A DNA stretch of 64,000 bases from Cruorifilaria tuberocauda (GCA_013365365.1 JABVXU010000003.1:62001-126000), one strand, 5' to 3'. Positions 24,724 to 39,691 are shown, numbered from the stretch's first letter. The notes: a model not told the origin generated them from the sequence alone. A program made the numbers and translations.

Positions 24724-25879
24724 ACTGATATTTAACTTATTGGACTTGAAGGAAAATAACATGGATGCATGGAGCGGAGATTGTAGTTAATGCTAAGGCG
24801 TCAAGTTCGATGCTTGGCGTTGCTGTATCCACAGCTACCTGCTTGTGTAGTTCTATCAATAAAAGTAGCATACCTTCCTATTCAGCTCAATGTGAAGCCA
24901 AGAATCCATGGATCTGTCTCTCTGTCCACTCCATAGGCTAGAAGTGGTGAGCTCCAGCCAAGTGATAGTTCGATAAAGTAAATGAGAGCATGGCTACTTT
25001 TCCCCTTCCTCTTTTCCCTCTCCTCTACAATGGACCTTTTCTTCTGGAAGGAAGCTTTTATGATTAATGAGAGATAAAACCAAGAGAGTGGCACTCTTCC
25101 ATTCCACTCAATATCCATCCTATCTATATCGCTGATCTATTTTGCTGCTGTAGCAGCTCCCTTCATATTGCAGCATGCAAGTGGAGTGGCTAGCTAAAAG
25201 TGCCTAGCTAACTAGTATTGACAACCCTGCCTTCCATCCATGTAAGCTTATTTCAGGCTCCCAAGCAGTCGTCGTCGTTGTTGTCGCCGTCAGCATGTGC
25301 CTCCTTCTCGTTCCTTTCTTGTGGTGTGCGGTTTTTTTCGTGATATGGTGATTGTTTCCTTGCATTCTGTCGGTATTTTCAGTAGAAAATTCAGATTTCG
25401 CTAAAAACTTATATTAAAAATTGTCTGCTTCATGGATCTTATAGTTTATTCAGCTAATCTCCGCTGAAGCTTATTCCTAATTCATCATATTCTGCTTTTT
25501 ATTATTGCTATTACTTAATGGTGTTTATTCCTTAATTATCGCCATTGTGAATTGACAAAACTTATTCTTATTTGTATATTTCTGCATTCACTACGCTGTT
25601 ATTTATTTGGAGCCAAGTAGTAGTACAAAAAAATTTGATGTCTTGTGAATGGTCTGTTAGATTAGAAGAAGGATTATTAGCGAATCCAAAGATAACCTAT
25701 TGCTATCAGCAGTTTATTTACTTCCCATAGTTTTCTGAAAACTTGGAGTTGAGAGAAAAATCGTTCCTTCTTATTCCCATTGCATTATTAAATACTTCTA
25801 TTTCATAATTATTGGTTCAGTTAAATTTGTTACAAGCTGCAAAATATATTCCTGCAATTCTATCTTTATGTATGCTTAA
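22755..25879. other. Divergent intergenic region, FAX / CELF
   Basis: About 3.1 kb between divergent genes, with no supported coding sequence. It holds a GT microsatellite at 24689-24722, an imperfect inverted repeat near 23497-23588 and a more GC-rich stretch (about 24760-25320) of mixed composition. Promoters or 5' UTR exons for both neighbours are expected here. The open frames at 23609-23818 and 24882-25118 have no recognisable similarity. Confidence 0.5.
24689..24722. repeat. GT dinucleotide microsatellite
   Basis: Seventeen uninterrupted GT units, preceded by an imperfect GTGTATGTGTGC run. It lies about 1.2 kb upstream of the CELF start codon. Confidence 0.95.
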
Positions 25880-28800
25880 ATGGTACATCATCAACAGCAA
25901 AATAAAGGTAAACTACAACAACAACAGTCAGGAAGTAAAATGAATGGAGATAGCGGGATGAGTCGTTCATCATCCACCGATAGTAATGGTTTTCCGGTGA
26001 AGGATGCCGATACCATTAAGCTCTTCGTTGGACAAGTAAGTTCCCTCCGATACTTGCTTTTTTCAAATCGAAAAATAACTTTAGTTTAACTTTAATTGAA
26101 GCCTCAACTTAACCGATGATCAGCTTTACAGAAATCCATTTACAACAAAAAAATGTTCGCTACCCATATATAAATAAAGTGTATGATATCCCTCCGCTTG
26201 AATACTCAAATTATTCAAATTAACTTTATAGGTTTTCCAAATCAAAGCCAATCCTTCTTTAATCTTAAAAGTTCGCCAATATTTTCTTTGTTCCATACAT
26301 CCTTTAACTAATTCAACTTTCTTCTTTCATTCTCTTTTCAATATCTGCAATTTGCCACTTTACAATACACAGATATTTACAAACTTTTCGTTACTATAAT
26401 TAGATTGAAGCTTATTTATGAATGCGAAATTTAACGTGAAATGAATCGAACAGAAATCTGTTTACAAATTTATGCAGACTACTGTAGAAAAGAAAAGATT
26501 TGTGCCGATCATTTTGCATCAGCCAATCAGCTTCCATTCCATTGCATCAATTTCTTCTTCACGATGAGTTTTTTTGATAGAATTTTCGAAACTTATATGC
26601 AAATTAATATATTGAATTCAACTGAATGGAATGTTTAGTAATTCCAGATGAAAGCCCTCCTTTTTTCCCTTTTTTGCGAGCTTGAATAGACGAAAGGAGC
26701 TATCGAAGTGATGCAAATCTCCCACAGCCTAACACGTTACCATAAGCATCCTCCATTTCATGTAATATAATTGAGATCAAAATTAAGTTTTAAATATTAA
26801 GCAATTTATTAATATCGACAATGAATTTTAACTTATTTTGAGTCATAGAAGTTTGAAATAGATTTTTTGTTTTTCAAATTAACTTTCAAGCTTCAGATAT
26901 GCTTTAATTTATGATTACCAACTTATCTGAGAACCATTCACTTATTTTTTTATTAAAGTTTTCAACAATAGCTAAGAGAAGAATAAATAGAAAAATTGCG
27001 AAACATTTCTTCAGAGAATAAAATTTATTCTGATTTTCGAAGAAATTCGTTCATTTCCTTACTCAGAAAAATGTTTGAAGGTCAGAATAATAGATCAAGA
27101 TTGAAATATAATGGATTGTTTGGAAATTCCTTTATCGCTACAAAACTATCTTCTGTAGATCCCTTCAATGTTTCAAAACTTTCTAGATTCCACGGAATTT
27201 GGAAGAAAAAGATTTACGACATTTGTTTGAAACTTTCGGCAAAATCTATGAGTTCACAATTCTGAAAGACAAATACACGGGTTTGCACAAAGGTTGCGCA
27301 TTCCTAACGTATTGCCATCGCGACAGTGCCATCAGATGTCAAGCTGCTCTACACGATCAGAAGACACTTCCAGGAGTTAGTTTTTATTTTCACATAAAAT
27401 TTTAACAATCAAGTCAAAAAAGGAATAAAAAAATTGTTTATAACCTGAAATATATTGGTCACGGTGACATAGTTCGAAATGTGAGGAACGAAATGTTTCT
27501 GTCATTTTCACTTCCAACACAGTCAATCTTTTGATTAAAGTTATCTGTCCTTTGAATTTGATTTAAGACACTGATTGCTTTCAAAATTAGTTCATTAAAA
27601 ATACTATTCTTACAATGTGGATGGATTTGTAACTCTGCGAATCAAAATATTCTCAAGCAAAGCAATGCCATTATCTATTTATTTATTTATCCGACCTAAG
27701 AAATATTTACATAAGCATAAATAATATGTCGTATTTATTTAAGCTTATGAACCTTTTGAAAAATCGGGAGTTAGTAAATTAGGGAACTGCCAAAAAGTAT
27801 GTCAAAGAATGATATGAATCATTTACAGTTCCGAATACTTACTATTGCTTTTGACGTCTTTCTTTTAATTAAGAAAAACGTTTCGTTTGAGATATCACCC
27901 ATAAAATACCGGCTTCAATTTGTAAGCTTTTGATGTTGCTAAGATGAAAGTTATGAGACTTGACAAGTTTGACTGATAACAATAACTGATAGATGGGTGG
28001 AAAATAGAGTTCGCTGTCAATTGTCATGTGATAAATTCTGATAACTTCAAATATTAAATAAATATGTGCTGTACATACAATGTAAGCTGGGACCTCTTTA
28101 ATTGTACGTAACAAAAAATGAGTTAATTGAACCAAATTTTGGTGATTTTAGGATATCGATCTTTTAATTGTTTATCAGCAGCAGTTTACGGATCACTCCG
28201 TGATCTTTCAGTTCGGAATCTATGATGAAATATCTGTAGCACATGTAAATAATATGAATAAACAGCCAGTCTGAAAATTCTTCAAGCCTTCATTACTCAT
28301 CAAGTGAGAAAACTCGTAAACTTGAGCACCCATATTTTCGAGAAGTAAAATTTTCGCTTGATATTGAAAAAGAAAAGCGCATATTTGCATTAATCTTATC
28401 GAAAATTTCGTCACCAGTCGTAAATTTGATAGGGACAGAAGAGCAGAGAGAAAAAAGAATGAAGCTTAAACCACTCATTGAAAAGGTTTCGAAGTTCGTT
28501 CTTATCGGATTAGGGGAACCACTTTTCTATGATCCTCTAGAGTCAAACCTTCCTTGTTTTTCTTTCCCTCTCTCTCTCTTCCTCTCCTCATATTTTCTGG
28601 AAATTCACTTCAGATTCCTCATCCATTTTTTTCTCTTTCTCCATCTTCAATTTGGAAATTAATTAAATGAATCCAGCAGTATCGAACCATTGCTTAACGG
28701 AACGGTTCTTGCCCAATTAAAATTCTTATTGCTTTCCATTCACTGTTTCTTCACGAGGTTGTACCGGATACCGGAAAGCTAACGACGTCTTGTGTACTCG

Positions 28801-31800
28801 CACAAAATCTACAGTAGATTAGTAATGGATAAGATAAATAGTTATCATTACTGGGCCAATCATTATTAATCTCTTAAACAATGACTGTTCTTCAGGCAAG
28901 TAATTATTTCCGCGTTTGTTATTGTCCTTTCTTTTTTTTTTGGAGACACTCATTGCTATTGAGTTTTCAACTTCAATATTACATCATTAATATGCCTATT
29001 GAAACTTGATTCCCAGCATTTTACAAATAAGTTATAAGCACTTAGGCAAACGATTTTCATTTCTGTATGTGTGTCTTCCGAACTAATTTTAGAAAAAATT
29101 ACAAAGATTTGGAAAAATTCCATTCAGCTTCCTAAAATCTTCAAATGTTCACATTACAACTTTTTGAAGATTATTACTGAAGGATTGCAACTTTCTGAAT
29201 AAATTGAGGAAGGCAGCTAGCACAAGCTTCTGTTTCTCATTAATTCCTTTTCTTTCATTAGCGCCTTGTACAAGTTTTTTTCAACAATAATTTTCTTCAA
29301 TCTTCCGGAATGCATACTAAGAAATTTTAAATATCTGAGTTTGGAAAATGAATGAGTTTCCTGAAGATCTTTCGAAAAAGATTTCTTTAAAGAGAGAGAG
29401 GATTTCTGCAAATGTTTTCTTGAAATTTTAATCAGTGCATAGAATCAAGAACTTTTTCCAAAATAAAAATTTCTACTTAGACTACAGTTTTCCATTGTGT
29501 AATATTTCAAAAAGAAGAATTTGCATGACTTCATAATTGTGATATGAAAAATATTTTTTTGACTGATTTGACTTCAGATGAATCGAGCAATGCAGGTGAA
29601 ACCGGCAGATAACGAGAGTCGTCCTGATTCACCGAAAAATGTTGAGGAGAGAAAACTTTTTGTCGGTATGCTTTCTAAACAACATAACGAAGACGACGTT
29701 CGTTCCTTATTTGCTCCGTTTGGTGTCATTGATGAGGTATGACTGAATTTCAGATTTTTTTTTGAAATTTTTGATTAAAAAGAAAACAAAAAATAAAGGT
29801 TTAAAACTTAATTTAAATAGTTCACCGGTTCTTTTGTTAAAAGTGCTACATGATAGTTTTCTTTGACAACTGGAAATGCTCTGAAGTTATTTCCCTAGAT
29901 GAATCGAGCATGTTCGTCAATTCAAATAAAACAAATCGCGAGATTGTTCTGGAAATGATTGAAGCTAGTCAATACAAGATATTAATCAGCATCTTAGTTA
30001 AACAGAAAGATCCATGATAAGAATCGCATTTTCAACGTAATATCAGGAGTATATCCTCGTAAAAGGGGTTGTATCGCAGTGAATAATAAATTTAGATATC
30101 AAATAAACGACATCGCTAGTGAAGAAGTTGGTTGAGTGAAGAAGAAAGTTGGAAAACTTCTCAGTCCTTTTCGAATTCTTCGCATTTTCTTTTTCTAGAC
30201 TTTCACATTTTCTTGTTTACTTACATTTTGTATAAATAACTTCTCCTTCTTGGCCTTTATCTTCAGCTATTGTTGTTTCAATTTGATTGTTCTTATTAAA
30301 ATCAATAGCTTGATTCAAATTCTATTCCTTTTCATCTCGTTGTTTACAAATTCATGATACCTTTCGCTCGTTCTTACTCAATTGTTTGAAGATTGCAACA
30401 ATTTTTTAGACACAGTTTTTACTTCGATTTTCTTTTTTTAGGATAATTCGTATAATACTAAATTGATCTGTTGAAATCAGATATTTCTACTAATTTACCT
30501 TATCAGTAGCATAACAAATTATCAAATCTTTCCTAGACTAATAGCTTTACCTTCCATTTAAGTCATTTGTTTTTCTGCTCTCTTCGAAAAGAGATCAAGA
30601 ATCTTCTCAATAAGACTGCGGAAATCGTTTTCGTTAATAAGCCTGACCAAATATTTTGTGAAATTCCAGGTGACTGTACTTCGCGGTGCTGATGGTCTAT
30701 CAAAAGGATGCGCATTCGTCAAATTTGCATCACATTCACAAGCTGCAATGGCAATTAATGCTCTTCACGGTAGCCAAACAATGCCAGGTGCCTCTTCATC
30801 GCTAGTCGTCAAATTCGCTGATACAGAAAAGGAGCGACAGTTGCGTCGAATGCAGCAAATGGCCGCGCAAATGGGTTTACTAAACCCAGTGCTTATTAAT
30901 CAAGCCGGGGTTTACAATACCGCATATCAACAGGTTCGTGATATAGCAGAATTTTAAAGCTTAAGAGATCTGAACTGTTTGGTGTTTTATATCTTGGATC
31001 AAATAATTGTTTAGTGGGAAGAGTGTGATATTGATCGCATTACTGTAGCAAGCTCACGTATTTTTACAAAAAGCAATTGACAGATATTCGAATTTGAGAG
31101 ACAGTAAGCTTGAAAAATATTCTGATTCTTGGAATTTTCAGCTGCTTCAACAACAAGCAACGCTTGTAGCAGCACAAACAGCGGCGGCTGCTTATTTCCC
31201 AGTCGCTATGGCACCGCAAACAGCGGTAGGTTTTCTTAAATATGATTACTCCTGCAACTGTAAGTAAGCTGTTATCGATTACTGCTCAGCTCACCTGCGT
31301 ATTTCGTCGTCGTTGCGAAATTGAGTGTTCTCTGATATCCAATTCATAGAGAAATGTGTAAAGATTTGGCAACGTCTGATGATATTTCAGTCCTATGTCT
31401 CAAATTGATGGATCCAATGTTGCCTTTAAATGACCGTAACATCTGCTCTCCACTGATATCATCTGTCCCCTTATTATATACGAAAGATAATTTACATAAT
31501 CCGAAAAACGTAGCAGAAGAAAAGAGAGAAGTAAAATAATGAATGGATATAAAAGAGAAGGAGAAAGAGAAAAAAATTAAACAGAGGAAAAGCTATCAAG
31601 CAAGAAGAATGACAGTACTAGCAATGGTAGATCCAGCATTTGCATTTGCCATAGTCACTTATCTTTTTTTATCAAGTCCTTCTTAATTAGTAAGAAATTG
31701 AAATAAAAGAAAATGAAATGGGAATGAAAGAATTGAAATAAGAAGGAAAGATGAGAAGTTGTAAATATAAATTTTATGTTTTTTCTTTCAACTCTTCTTC

Positions 31801-34024
31801 CTCCCTTTTCTTTAAAAAGTTTGTTTAATTTCTACGTTGCCTATAAATTTCCTTCAGATTTCAAGAGTATTTCAGCTAACAGCAGCAGGATTAGCAGGAA
31901 CAACAAATCCGGCAGCATTCCTGACACAGCATCCTTTGCAGCCACTTTCAGCACTTCCATTACAACAAGCTAATTCTGTTCAAGCAATTTCGACATTGTC
32001 ACAACCTTATGCACCTGCTGATTATGCTGCAGCTGCAGCTGCAAGTGCTACGCAATATGCACGTAAGTTTACTTGAATGATGTCTTCCATCTCATGTCGT
32101 ATGAAATGGAGCAAGTTTGATCGAAGTTCGCCATTAACACTTAGCAATATATTGCTGCATGCGACAAATGCATAAACAATTTGATATAAGTGCTATCTAC
32201 AGCTTCAAGTACTGCAGCAGCAGTAGCTATTGACTCGACAGTATATACCTTGCCAGCTAGCGGAGCATTACCTGCCGGAGCAATTCCTGTTACGCTACCT
32301 TCAGCTTACAATCCTTTGGTCAATCTTGAACAGCAAACAAGTAAGACACATTTATTGATAGATGAATTAAAAGAAATGTTGAATGAGAGACAGTATAGTT
32401 TCTTGTGATTCTACTGAAATATAAAATTGCTAATTTTACATCAACATCATTGTCATTAGAAAAAAACGACATAAAACCGTGTTTTTTACAGATCCATACA
32501 ATCAAGCTTTGCAACAAGCAATTGCACTTCAGCAAGCGGCTATTCTTTTCCCAGGCGCGCAAAAGGAAGGTGCGGATTTAATTATATTTAATCATAAATA
32601 TATATTTCATTGCCAGAAATAAAATATTGAAATAGACTGTCAACTGAAACAATGTGAAAACATGATGAAATAGAAATATTTGTTTGATCAGAGCATAGAA
32701 ACTATTGAAAATATTTTTTTGAATATTCTAGCTAGAAAAAATGGTTGCGACATATAAAATATGATTAGGGTTAGGCATGGAAACATTTGTTCTGGACAAA
32801 TATCTAATTTCTGAATGTAATTTTCATTTTCTTTTAGACGAAACTTTAATCCCGAAAATTTTGAGAAATTTAAAATTCATTATGAGTTTGAATTATTTCA
32901 CTTTACACTTTTCAAAAAATTGCACAAAAAATCAAATTGATCAAATCTTCAACATGAAACGATCTTCAACGGTACCTTTGTCTTTGTTGAGGACAGAAAA
33001 TCGCAGAAATGACGTTTAATATTTCACTGAATGAAATATGAAATCTCGGCTTCAGAAATTTGATCTTGTCACAATTTGCTTCGCTCGCTTAATTAGCTTC
33101 GTAGCATCTGGCCAGACTAAATCGATTTACGATTTTCTTCTCCGGCAACAACAGCACCAAATTTATTGAAAATAATGAGGAAGATGTGAAGTCGTAAGTA
33201 CAGAGTCATCTCCAGAAGCGATCCCCGTTTCTCTCCTGGATTTTCTCCTTAATATTTACTTATATAGTATTCTGCTTCCTCGCGAAAACTTTACTCAGTC
33301 AGATAAAACGATCGCCATTTTCTTAGCATGCATTTTGTCAATCTTACTGATCTCTTGCTTTGAAATTCATTTTAATAAAATAATCGTGCAGATAGTTTTC
33401 TTTCTTCAAATATTAAAGTGTCCGATCGAAAATTTTAATCTCATATATATCCCATGTAATTCTGTGTTATCAAAGTCATTTTAAGATTGAAAAGTTACAT
33501 CAAAATCTACAAATTTCAGTTTTGGGTCCAGAAGGGTGCAATTTATTCATCTACCATTTACCGCAGGAATTTGGTGATGCCGAACTAATGCAAATGTTTA
33601 TGCCTTTCGGACATGTGATAAGCGCTAAAGTCTTCATTGATCGGGCAACTAATCAGAGCAAATGCTTCGGTGAGTTTTTTATTTAAATATTCGCATTTTG
33701 CTAAAATTTATATCCATAAAGCTTCATTGCAACTTGATTAAGAGAGCTTGGGTGAATAATAAGCTGTAATGGAATATTGAAGAACACCACGTAAGTACTT
33801 GAAAGCTTTCTACAACATGACAATATGGTATATTATTTTAATAGCAAAAAAAGTAATATAATAATAATGTGGTGACCACTCACAATCATTCTATCAATTC
33901 AGGTTTTGTCTCCTACGACAACACCGCTTCAGCAATGGCAGCGATTCAGGCGATGAATGGCTTCCAAATTGGCATGAAACGACTTAAAGTGCAATTGAAA
34001 CGTCCTAGAGATAAACCGTACTGA
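25880..34024 (+). CDS. etr-1: CELF/Bruno-family RNA-binding protein (ETR-1-like), three RRMs
   Basis: Regulator of alternative splicing and translation; ETR-1 acts in muscle and gonad in C. elegans. Ten exons close in phase: 25880-26035, 27187-27375, 29578-29736, 30670-30933, 31142-31225, 31876-32062, 32203-32340, 32492-32569, 33520-33669 and 33903-34024, giving 508 aa. RRM1 spans the first two exons (RNP2 KLFVGQ, RNP1 KGCAFLTY). RRM2 spans exons three and four (RNP2 KLFVGML, RNP1 KGCAFVKF). RRM3 lies in the last two exons (RNP2 NLFIYHL, RNP1 KCFGFVSY) and ends in the CELF signature [14 protein letters not shown]. An Ala/Gln-rich linker divides RRM2 from RRM3, typical of the family. Large introns (1.2 and 2.2 kb) may hide alternative exons. 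A second acceptor at 31858 would add six in-frame codons to the sixth exon. The first ATG follows an in-frame Gln-rich leader and may not be the only start. Confidence 0.92.
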
Positions 34025-37000
34025 GCAAAAATGAATAATTCAAAAAAAGAAAGAAAAATTATAAACTTTAAAAGGAGTCTGTGTTCGTTATGTTTTGTCA
34101 TCTTTAGTCTATCACCGAATTTCGCCGCATATTTTTCTGAATAATCGTTTATTTGTTTGTGTTCTGCTTGGATATCGTCTTGTTTTCCGATTCTGGACAA
34201 CTGAAAGTGATGTATTTCGTTAAGTTTGATTTTATTTTTAAATTTTCGCTTCTTTTGTTACCAAATAACATGATTCCGAGGAAAGCATTGTTAATTTGCG
34301 CTTTCCTGATACTTTTCTAGATTTTGCGCTAGAATTTACGCAAATTAATTTTGGATGTAACCTTATCCGAATTAATTTTCCAGATGCATTTGCATCAAAT
34401 AAAACTTTGACAATCAATGATTGTAAGTAGGAGTTACTGACTGAACAGGCATAACCACAAGCTTTGACGCTACTGACCTTTTGCTAATGATCGAAATAAC
34501 CGACAGTAACAGAACTGTAGTGTACAAATAGTATTGTTGTGCATGTTACATTAATATGATTGTAGTTATATGTTGTGAAATTTGTCCCATATTTCTATTA
34601 TTGTTTGAGATGTGTCTCTATTAACTTTGTGAAAGAAATAATCATCAGAATGGAAGATGGAGTTATCTTCGCAAGCCGTTATTGTTGATAAAAGTCGTCC
34701 TGTGATACTGATTATTTCGTTAGTAAGTTCTTTACAATAAGAAACTTCATCATCTATTTCATTCAATGGTTTTTATAACTTTAATTCATATCATCGTGAT
34801 GTTTTCAATATAATGGTGACTGTTTGCAGAATGAGAGAGGTAAGTGGAGGACAAAGCCGCCATCGATTCTTTCATTTTACTCAAAGCTGGCAGGATATAT
34901 CAGCTTCTAATTTGTTTTTTTTTCGTACCGAGCGCTAAAATATTCAAATTTTGTTCAAACAAAGGCTTTATTCCCTTCTCTCGTCTCTGCTTTTAAATCT
35001 GTTGTTGGATGTGTATGTAGAGACAATGTTGTGAATAGCTAAAAAATTTTTTCTAACGAAGGCAATATGTTAATTCCGGTGCAACAGCAAAAAGCAATCC
35101 TGAATTCCGGATCTGGAACGCAAAAACGTCGAATTATCGTGGAATTCTTCCTCTCTCTCGCACTCACCCACACATTCTCTATTTTGATTACTGGAAAAGG
35201 TGTGACACCTTTGCACGCCAGTTTATATTCTGCTTGATACTACTGCATGCTAATGACACTTTCGATCAAAATTTTCAACTTAGAGTCATACTTCTGCATA
35301 AATTTGAAAGCTGAAGTGTTAAGTGTCTCTTTGAGCAAAACCTGAATCATTCATTGCCCTAATTTTACAACTTTGAGAAGAAGTCATATTAGCCATCTAT
35401 TCTATCTTTTTCAGATTATATTTGTTCACAATGCTATGAATATGCAAAATTTCTTTTCAGTAATGTAAAAAGATAAAATTTAAATTTCTTACCAAATTTT
35501 GTTTTATCACTTTCGTTTATTTCAGGTTCAACGAATGAAGGCTCAAATGTAATTTCATTCTCTATTGATTTGCTTCGCACACATTCCAATTGTGTACAGG
35601 ATCTCATGGTTTATATTCGGTATCATTGCTTCGGATGAGTGGGCAATTTGATAAAAGCAAAGAGTATGCATTTCGAATGGATAGGATACTTGGACTCAAC
35701 ACTTTTCGATATCAAATTGTCCCAAGCACTGTCTTTAGGCAAATTATTAACTTATCCATTTTCTTTTTCTTTTCCAATTTCAAACTGTTCGGTTTTTTAA
35801 TGATTTGGCACTGGAAAATTTAGAACAACTTCTTTATATAATGTAATCAAATTAGACTTAGGAGTAGATGTTTACATCGAATTTGCAAGGATGTTGAAGC
35901 TAATTTCACTAATATTGAATTCAAGATCTCTATGAATTATGATATCATTCGATTCTGTTCAAGTTAATAATCAGTATTTGGAAAGAGAAATAGAGATAGA
36001 GATTTTTAAGGAATACTGAATCACAAAAAGAAACATTTAATATAGGCATTTTCTCAAAATTTTCGAAAAAAATTAGTCAACCTCTTTCTCTTCTCTTATC
36101 TTACCTTATCATTTTTTTTTAAATATGTTTTCTTATCTTGCTCACATTATTTTGATTATGTATTAACTTTTGTTGCGCATAAGGTTAACTTTCGGAGAAT
36201 CCTTTTTTCACTTAAAGAACTTTTTAATGCTGAAATTATTTGCGGTCTCGCGATCTACTTTCCTTAATCAGTGGAAAAAAGAAATCATTATCAGAGTGGT
36301 AAGTTATATATTTCAGCCTTCTGCTATGATTTTGGAATGTTATCATTTCACTTTTAATAATTGCGCACTTCAGTAAATTAACTGAAATGCTTACTGTATT
36401 CTACTCTTATATTTATACACTTTTTTTAGACAGAAAAGCCTTTAAAATAATGAATCATATTTATAAAACAGTTTAGCTGGGAAATTTCTTTCTGATATTG
36501 CAAAAATTAAAAAAATTAGTCCTTTTTTTGCCTTTTATTTGAATGATCGTGAATTCAGTGTCATATGAATTACTCAAAGCCATATTTTCCGGTGTGTTAT
36601 TTTTTTCCCAAATTGTTTTTGATATATAAATTATAGCTGTTTTGCTTGGAGAAAGTTTATTTGAGTTGTAATTGGAATAGTGAAAGTCTTGAATGTAGTC
36701 TTTAAGTAGTTTTTTGTTATAATATGGCCGATTGAAATCTCTTGCGCAATGTTCAAATTTATTTTACCGTAAGCTTATTGTTTAAAAAGACCTGGAAGAG
36801 GAACATATATGGGAGCTATAACAAAAATTATTAAGCAAAATAATAGACTTCAACTAAATGAGCGAGAAGTCATACACAAATATTCGAAGTTTTATAATGG
36901 ATTTTCATGAATTAAAGGCTTTACAATGTAAATGACAAAAGATTGATATCACGTAAGCCTTGAGATTTCCTACTTAAAATGAACTGTGACGCCATTTCGT

Positions 37001-39691
37001 CTGTTTCTTGTCATATTACATATGTGCGTTCTGTGTTGTGTATGTCATTTGTCGTTTTAGGTTGTGGTATTATTTCGCTTAGCTGTTGTATTGATAACAT
37101 TTCTTATAAAGAAATGAAATCATTTCGGAAATGGTGTTGATATTTGCGGGTAAGTCGGGATTACTCTTAATTGTTTGCTGATTTCGCTGTAATTTTAACT
37201 TCTTCACTGTAAAAAATATTTTACTTCTTCGCCATTTTGGATAACAGTTGAACTAAGTTCGAAATTTTCAGATTTTTTCCATGAAATTTGTTTAAGATTG
37301 CTCGAAATTAAATGCGCTGTTTTATTTTTAATTTTACCTTGCAATAATTCAGTGATAATTCGCCATCAATTATGATAGTAATAATTGCGTTTCTTCTTAC
37401 CATAATGTTAGAAATATCAGCTAACAGATTATGAATTTCCATGAGTGAAAGCCAGTTCATTTCCAAATCCAAATATTTCCTTTTATTTGTCATTTGATTT
37501 TGACTTGGCTGTTGTGGGTCATCACATGACTACAGAGATATTTCTGCTTTTGCAAATATCTGATCTTAGGCAAAATTATTCCTCGCATATTACAGCGAAA
37601 TTGGAAAGCTTTTGAAATATTTGGCATTAAATTAGTATGATCGGTTTTGTGTTTTATAAGTTTTAGGCATTTATATAGTATTGATGTGTGTTTTAACAAT
37701 AAGTTATGCTGCATTGATCTCAGATGTGTACAGATCTGTTTAATTTTTTCTCTTTTAAATTATTCTATGCTGTTTTACTTCTTGTTATTTTAACTTCTTA
37801 TATTTTTCCTTTTTTGCCCAATTTATTGTAACAGCATAATTACCGTACTTTTATCTCTTTTCTAAATTTTATTTGATTACAAAATAAAGTAATTTCATAA
37901 TTAAAAAAATTTCTCATTAAAAATTAGGGTTAAATTTGAAAAATCCAAAATTTAAAGGTTTTAGAATTAAAAAAATAATTAAAAACGGCAAAAAATCATA
38001 AAAACAAATCTGAATAATGAAAATTTATCGGTTAAATGAATTATATTCTTTTGAAAAATTAAGATTGTCGAAGCAAATTATCAAAAATTTTTGTCCGATA
38101 ATCGAAATATTCCCGTCCATCGGTACATTACATTTGGGAGAAATGTGCGAAATTCCGAGGGTTACTTTCCGCCGTTCCTTTCATTTTCTCCTTCTGCTGA
38201 ACGTTATCAACTGATGAATTAACTTGCTGAATGGATGAGTAGAAATGAATTTACCAACAAAATTTTTATGGTTAACCAAGTATAGAAGCAGCAGCGATAT
38301 GTATTATTTTCCCTGTTAAACTTCAAAACTATTTGATCTCAAAAATCTTAGAAGTTTAAAGCATTACTTTATTTCCCTCGACTAGAAAGAGTCTTCTAAT
38401 CATGCTATTTAAATGAATTTTGAAACAAAAAATACCCGTGAAACTCCAAGAACAAAGCAGAAACATCATTGCTTCATAAAAGAGACTATTTAATAGTTTT
38501 TTTCAACCTACCATTCTAACCCCTGATAATAATTATCCTCAAATTTTCCAAAATTCCAACGCTAACTTGCTCATAGCTTTTGGGTTGATGTTTGATGCTG
38601 ATGAAATTTGCAAACTGCTAAATTCCAAATACGAACTTCATTACGCGTGATAGGAAGAGCAGAAAGAGAGAGAAAGAAAGAGAGAGGAGGGAGAGAGAGG
38701 AAGGAATTGTGCCCTTTCTGATCATTATTATTGTTGACTTAAGTGAAGAGCAATCAGAAGAATAGGAAGACACATGCACTCTTGACCCCTGCTTCGGTGT
38801 ACGCGTGTGCATTGCTCCATGTTGGATTTGTTGAAGTTCTCTCCTTCACTCCTCTTCACTTTTCCTTACCTGACTTTTTCATCTTGTATGCCACATCTGT
38901 TGCTAAAACATTTACATTGCTTTTCAGTTTATTTCCAAATACGGAATTATCGCATCCCAAGAACTTTAAGTTGGCTGGAAGAATAAGCCGCCTGAAGAAG
39001 ATATGATTAACTTATTTTGAGGGGTTTGGCGCTTTTCTACTAGAAAAATATAAAAGCCTTTCAGAAATACAAAATTTTCAGTTCGTGACCTTTCCATATG
39101 GATATTTAAACTTGTAAAGAGTTAGAATTTATTTAAATTGAATAGATTGGAAAAGACGTGAATGTATCTTCCAAAGAGATTTCAAATTTACAGGCAAAGT
39201 AAAGAAGGATACTTTTTTCAAAATCATTGTTTAATTTTTTATTCATTGAAAAATTCATCTAACATAATTTTGCAAACATATTTTGGATGTGTAGGATATA
39301 TTTTCATTTCTATTCTTGTGAATGATCCAAGTCGTAGCATTTGTAATGATCTGCACTGAAATCAAAGTCTTCTTCCTTTTAGTTTTTCCTTCTCATTTGC
39401 AACTTCTTTCTCTGAGGGAAAAATCCAGTAACTTTTCTGCTCTCTAAATTAGGGAGCTGTCTTGCATTTGTGAACTTTGAGAAATTTTATAAATCTTTAT
39501 GGTTATTCTCCATAGCAACCACTCATTCTTCGTCCAGAAGAATATATCTGTCCAGTTGACATATTATTTATCCGGAATAAATATTTAATTAAGAAACAGA
39601 AGAGAAAATGTGAAACTCTAATCAATAAAAGAAAAAATAAAAAAATTTAATTGTTTTTCCAGAAAATGTACCAAAAAACCGATGACCAGTT
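34025..39691. other. 5.7-kb region downstream of CELF with no supported gene
   Basis: AT-rich sequence that should include the CELF 3' UTR and the exchanger promoter. Open frames here (for example 35590-35823, 36170-36376, 38743-39006) lack splice context and family similarity. A 46-base uninterrupted purine run (38661-38706) is the main compositional feature. An unseen non-coding RNA or fast-evolving gene cannot be excluded. Confidence 0.45.
38661..38706. repeat. Purine (GA-rich) tract
   Basis: Forty-six consecutive purines made of GA, GAAA and GGA units, ending just before TTGTGCC. Such tracts are slippage-prone and can form triplex DNA. Nothing around it indicates a specific role. Confidence 0.9.

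Noticed and set aside
36170..39359. Several 60-90 aa frames in the CELF-exchanger gap
   Set aside because: Biased composition and no splice or homology support. None is long enough to exceed chance in a region this size.
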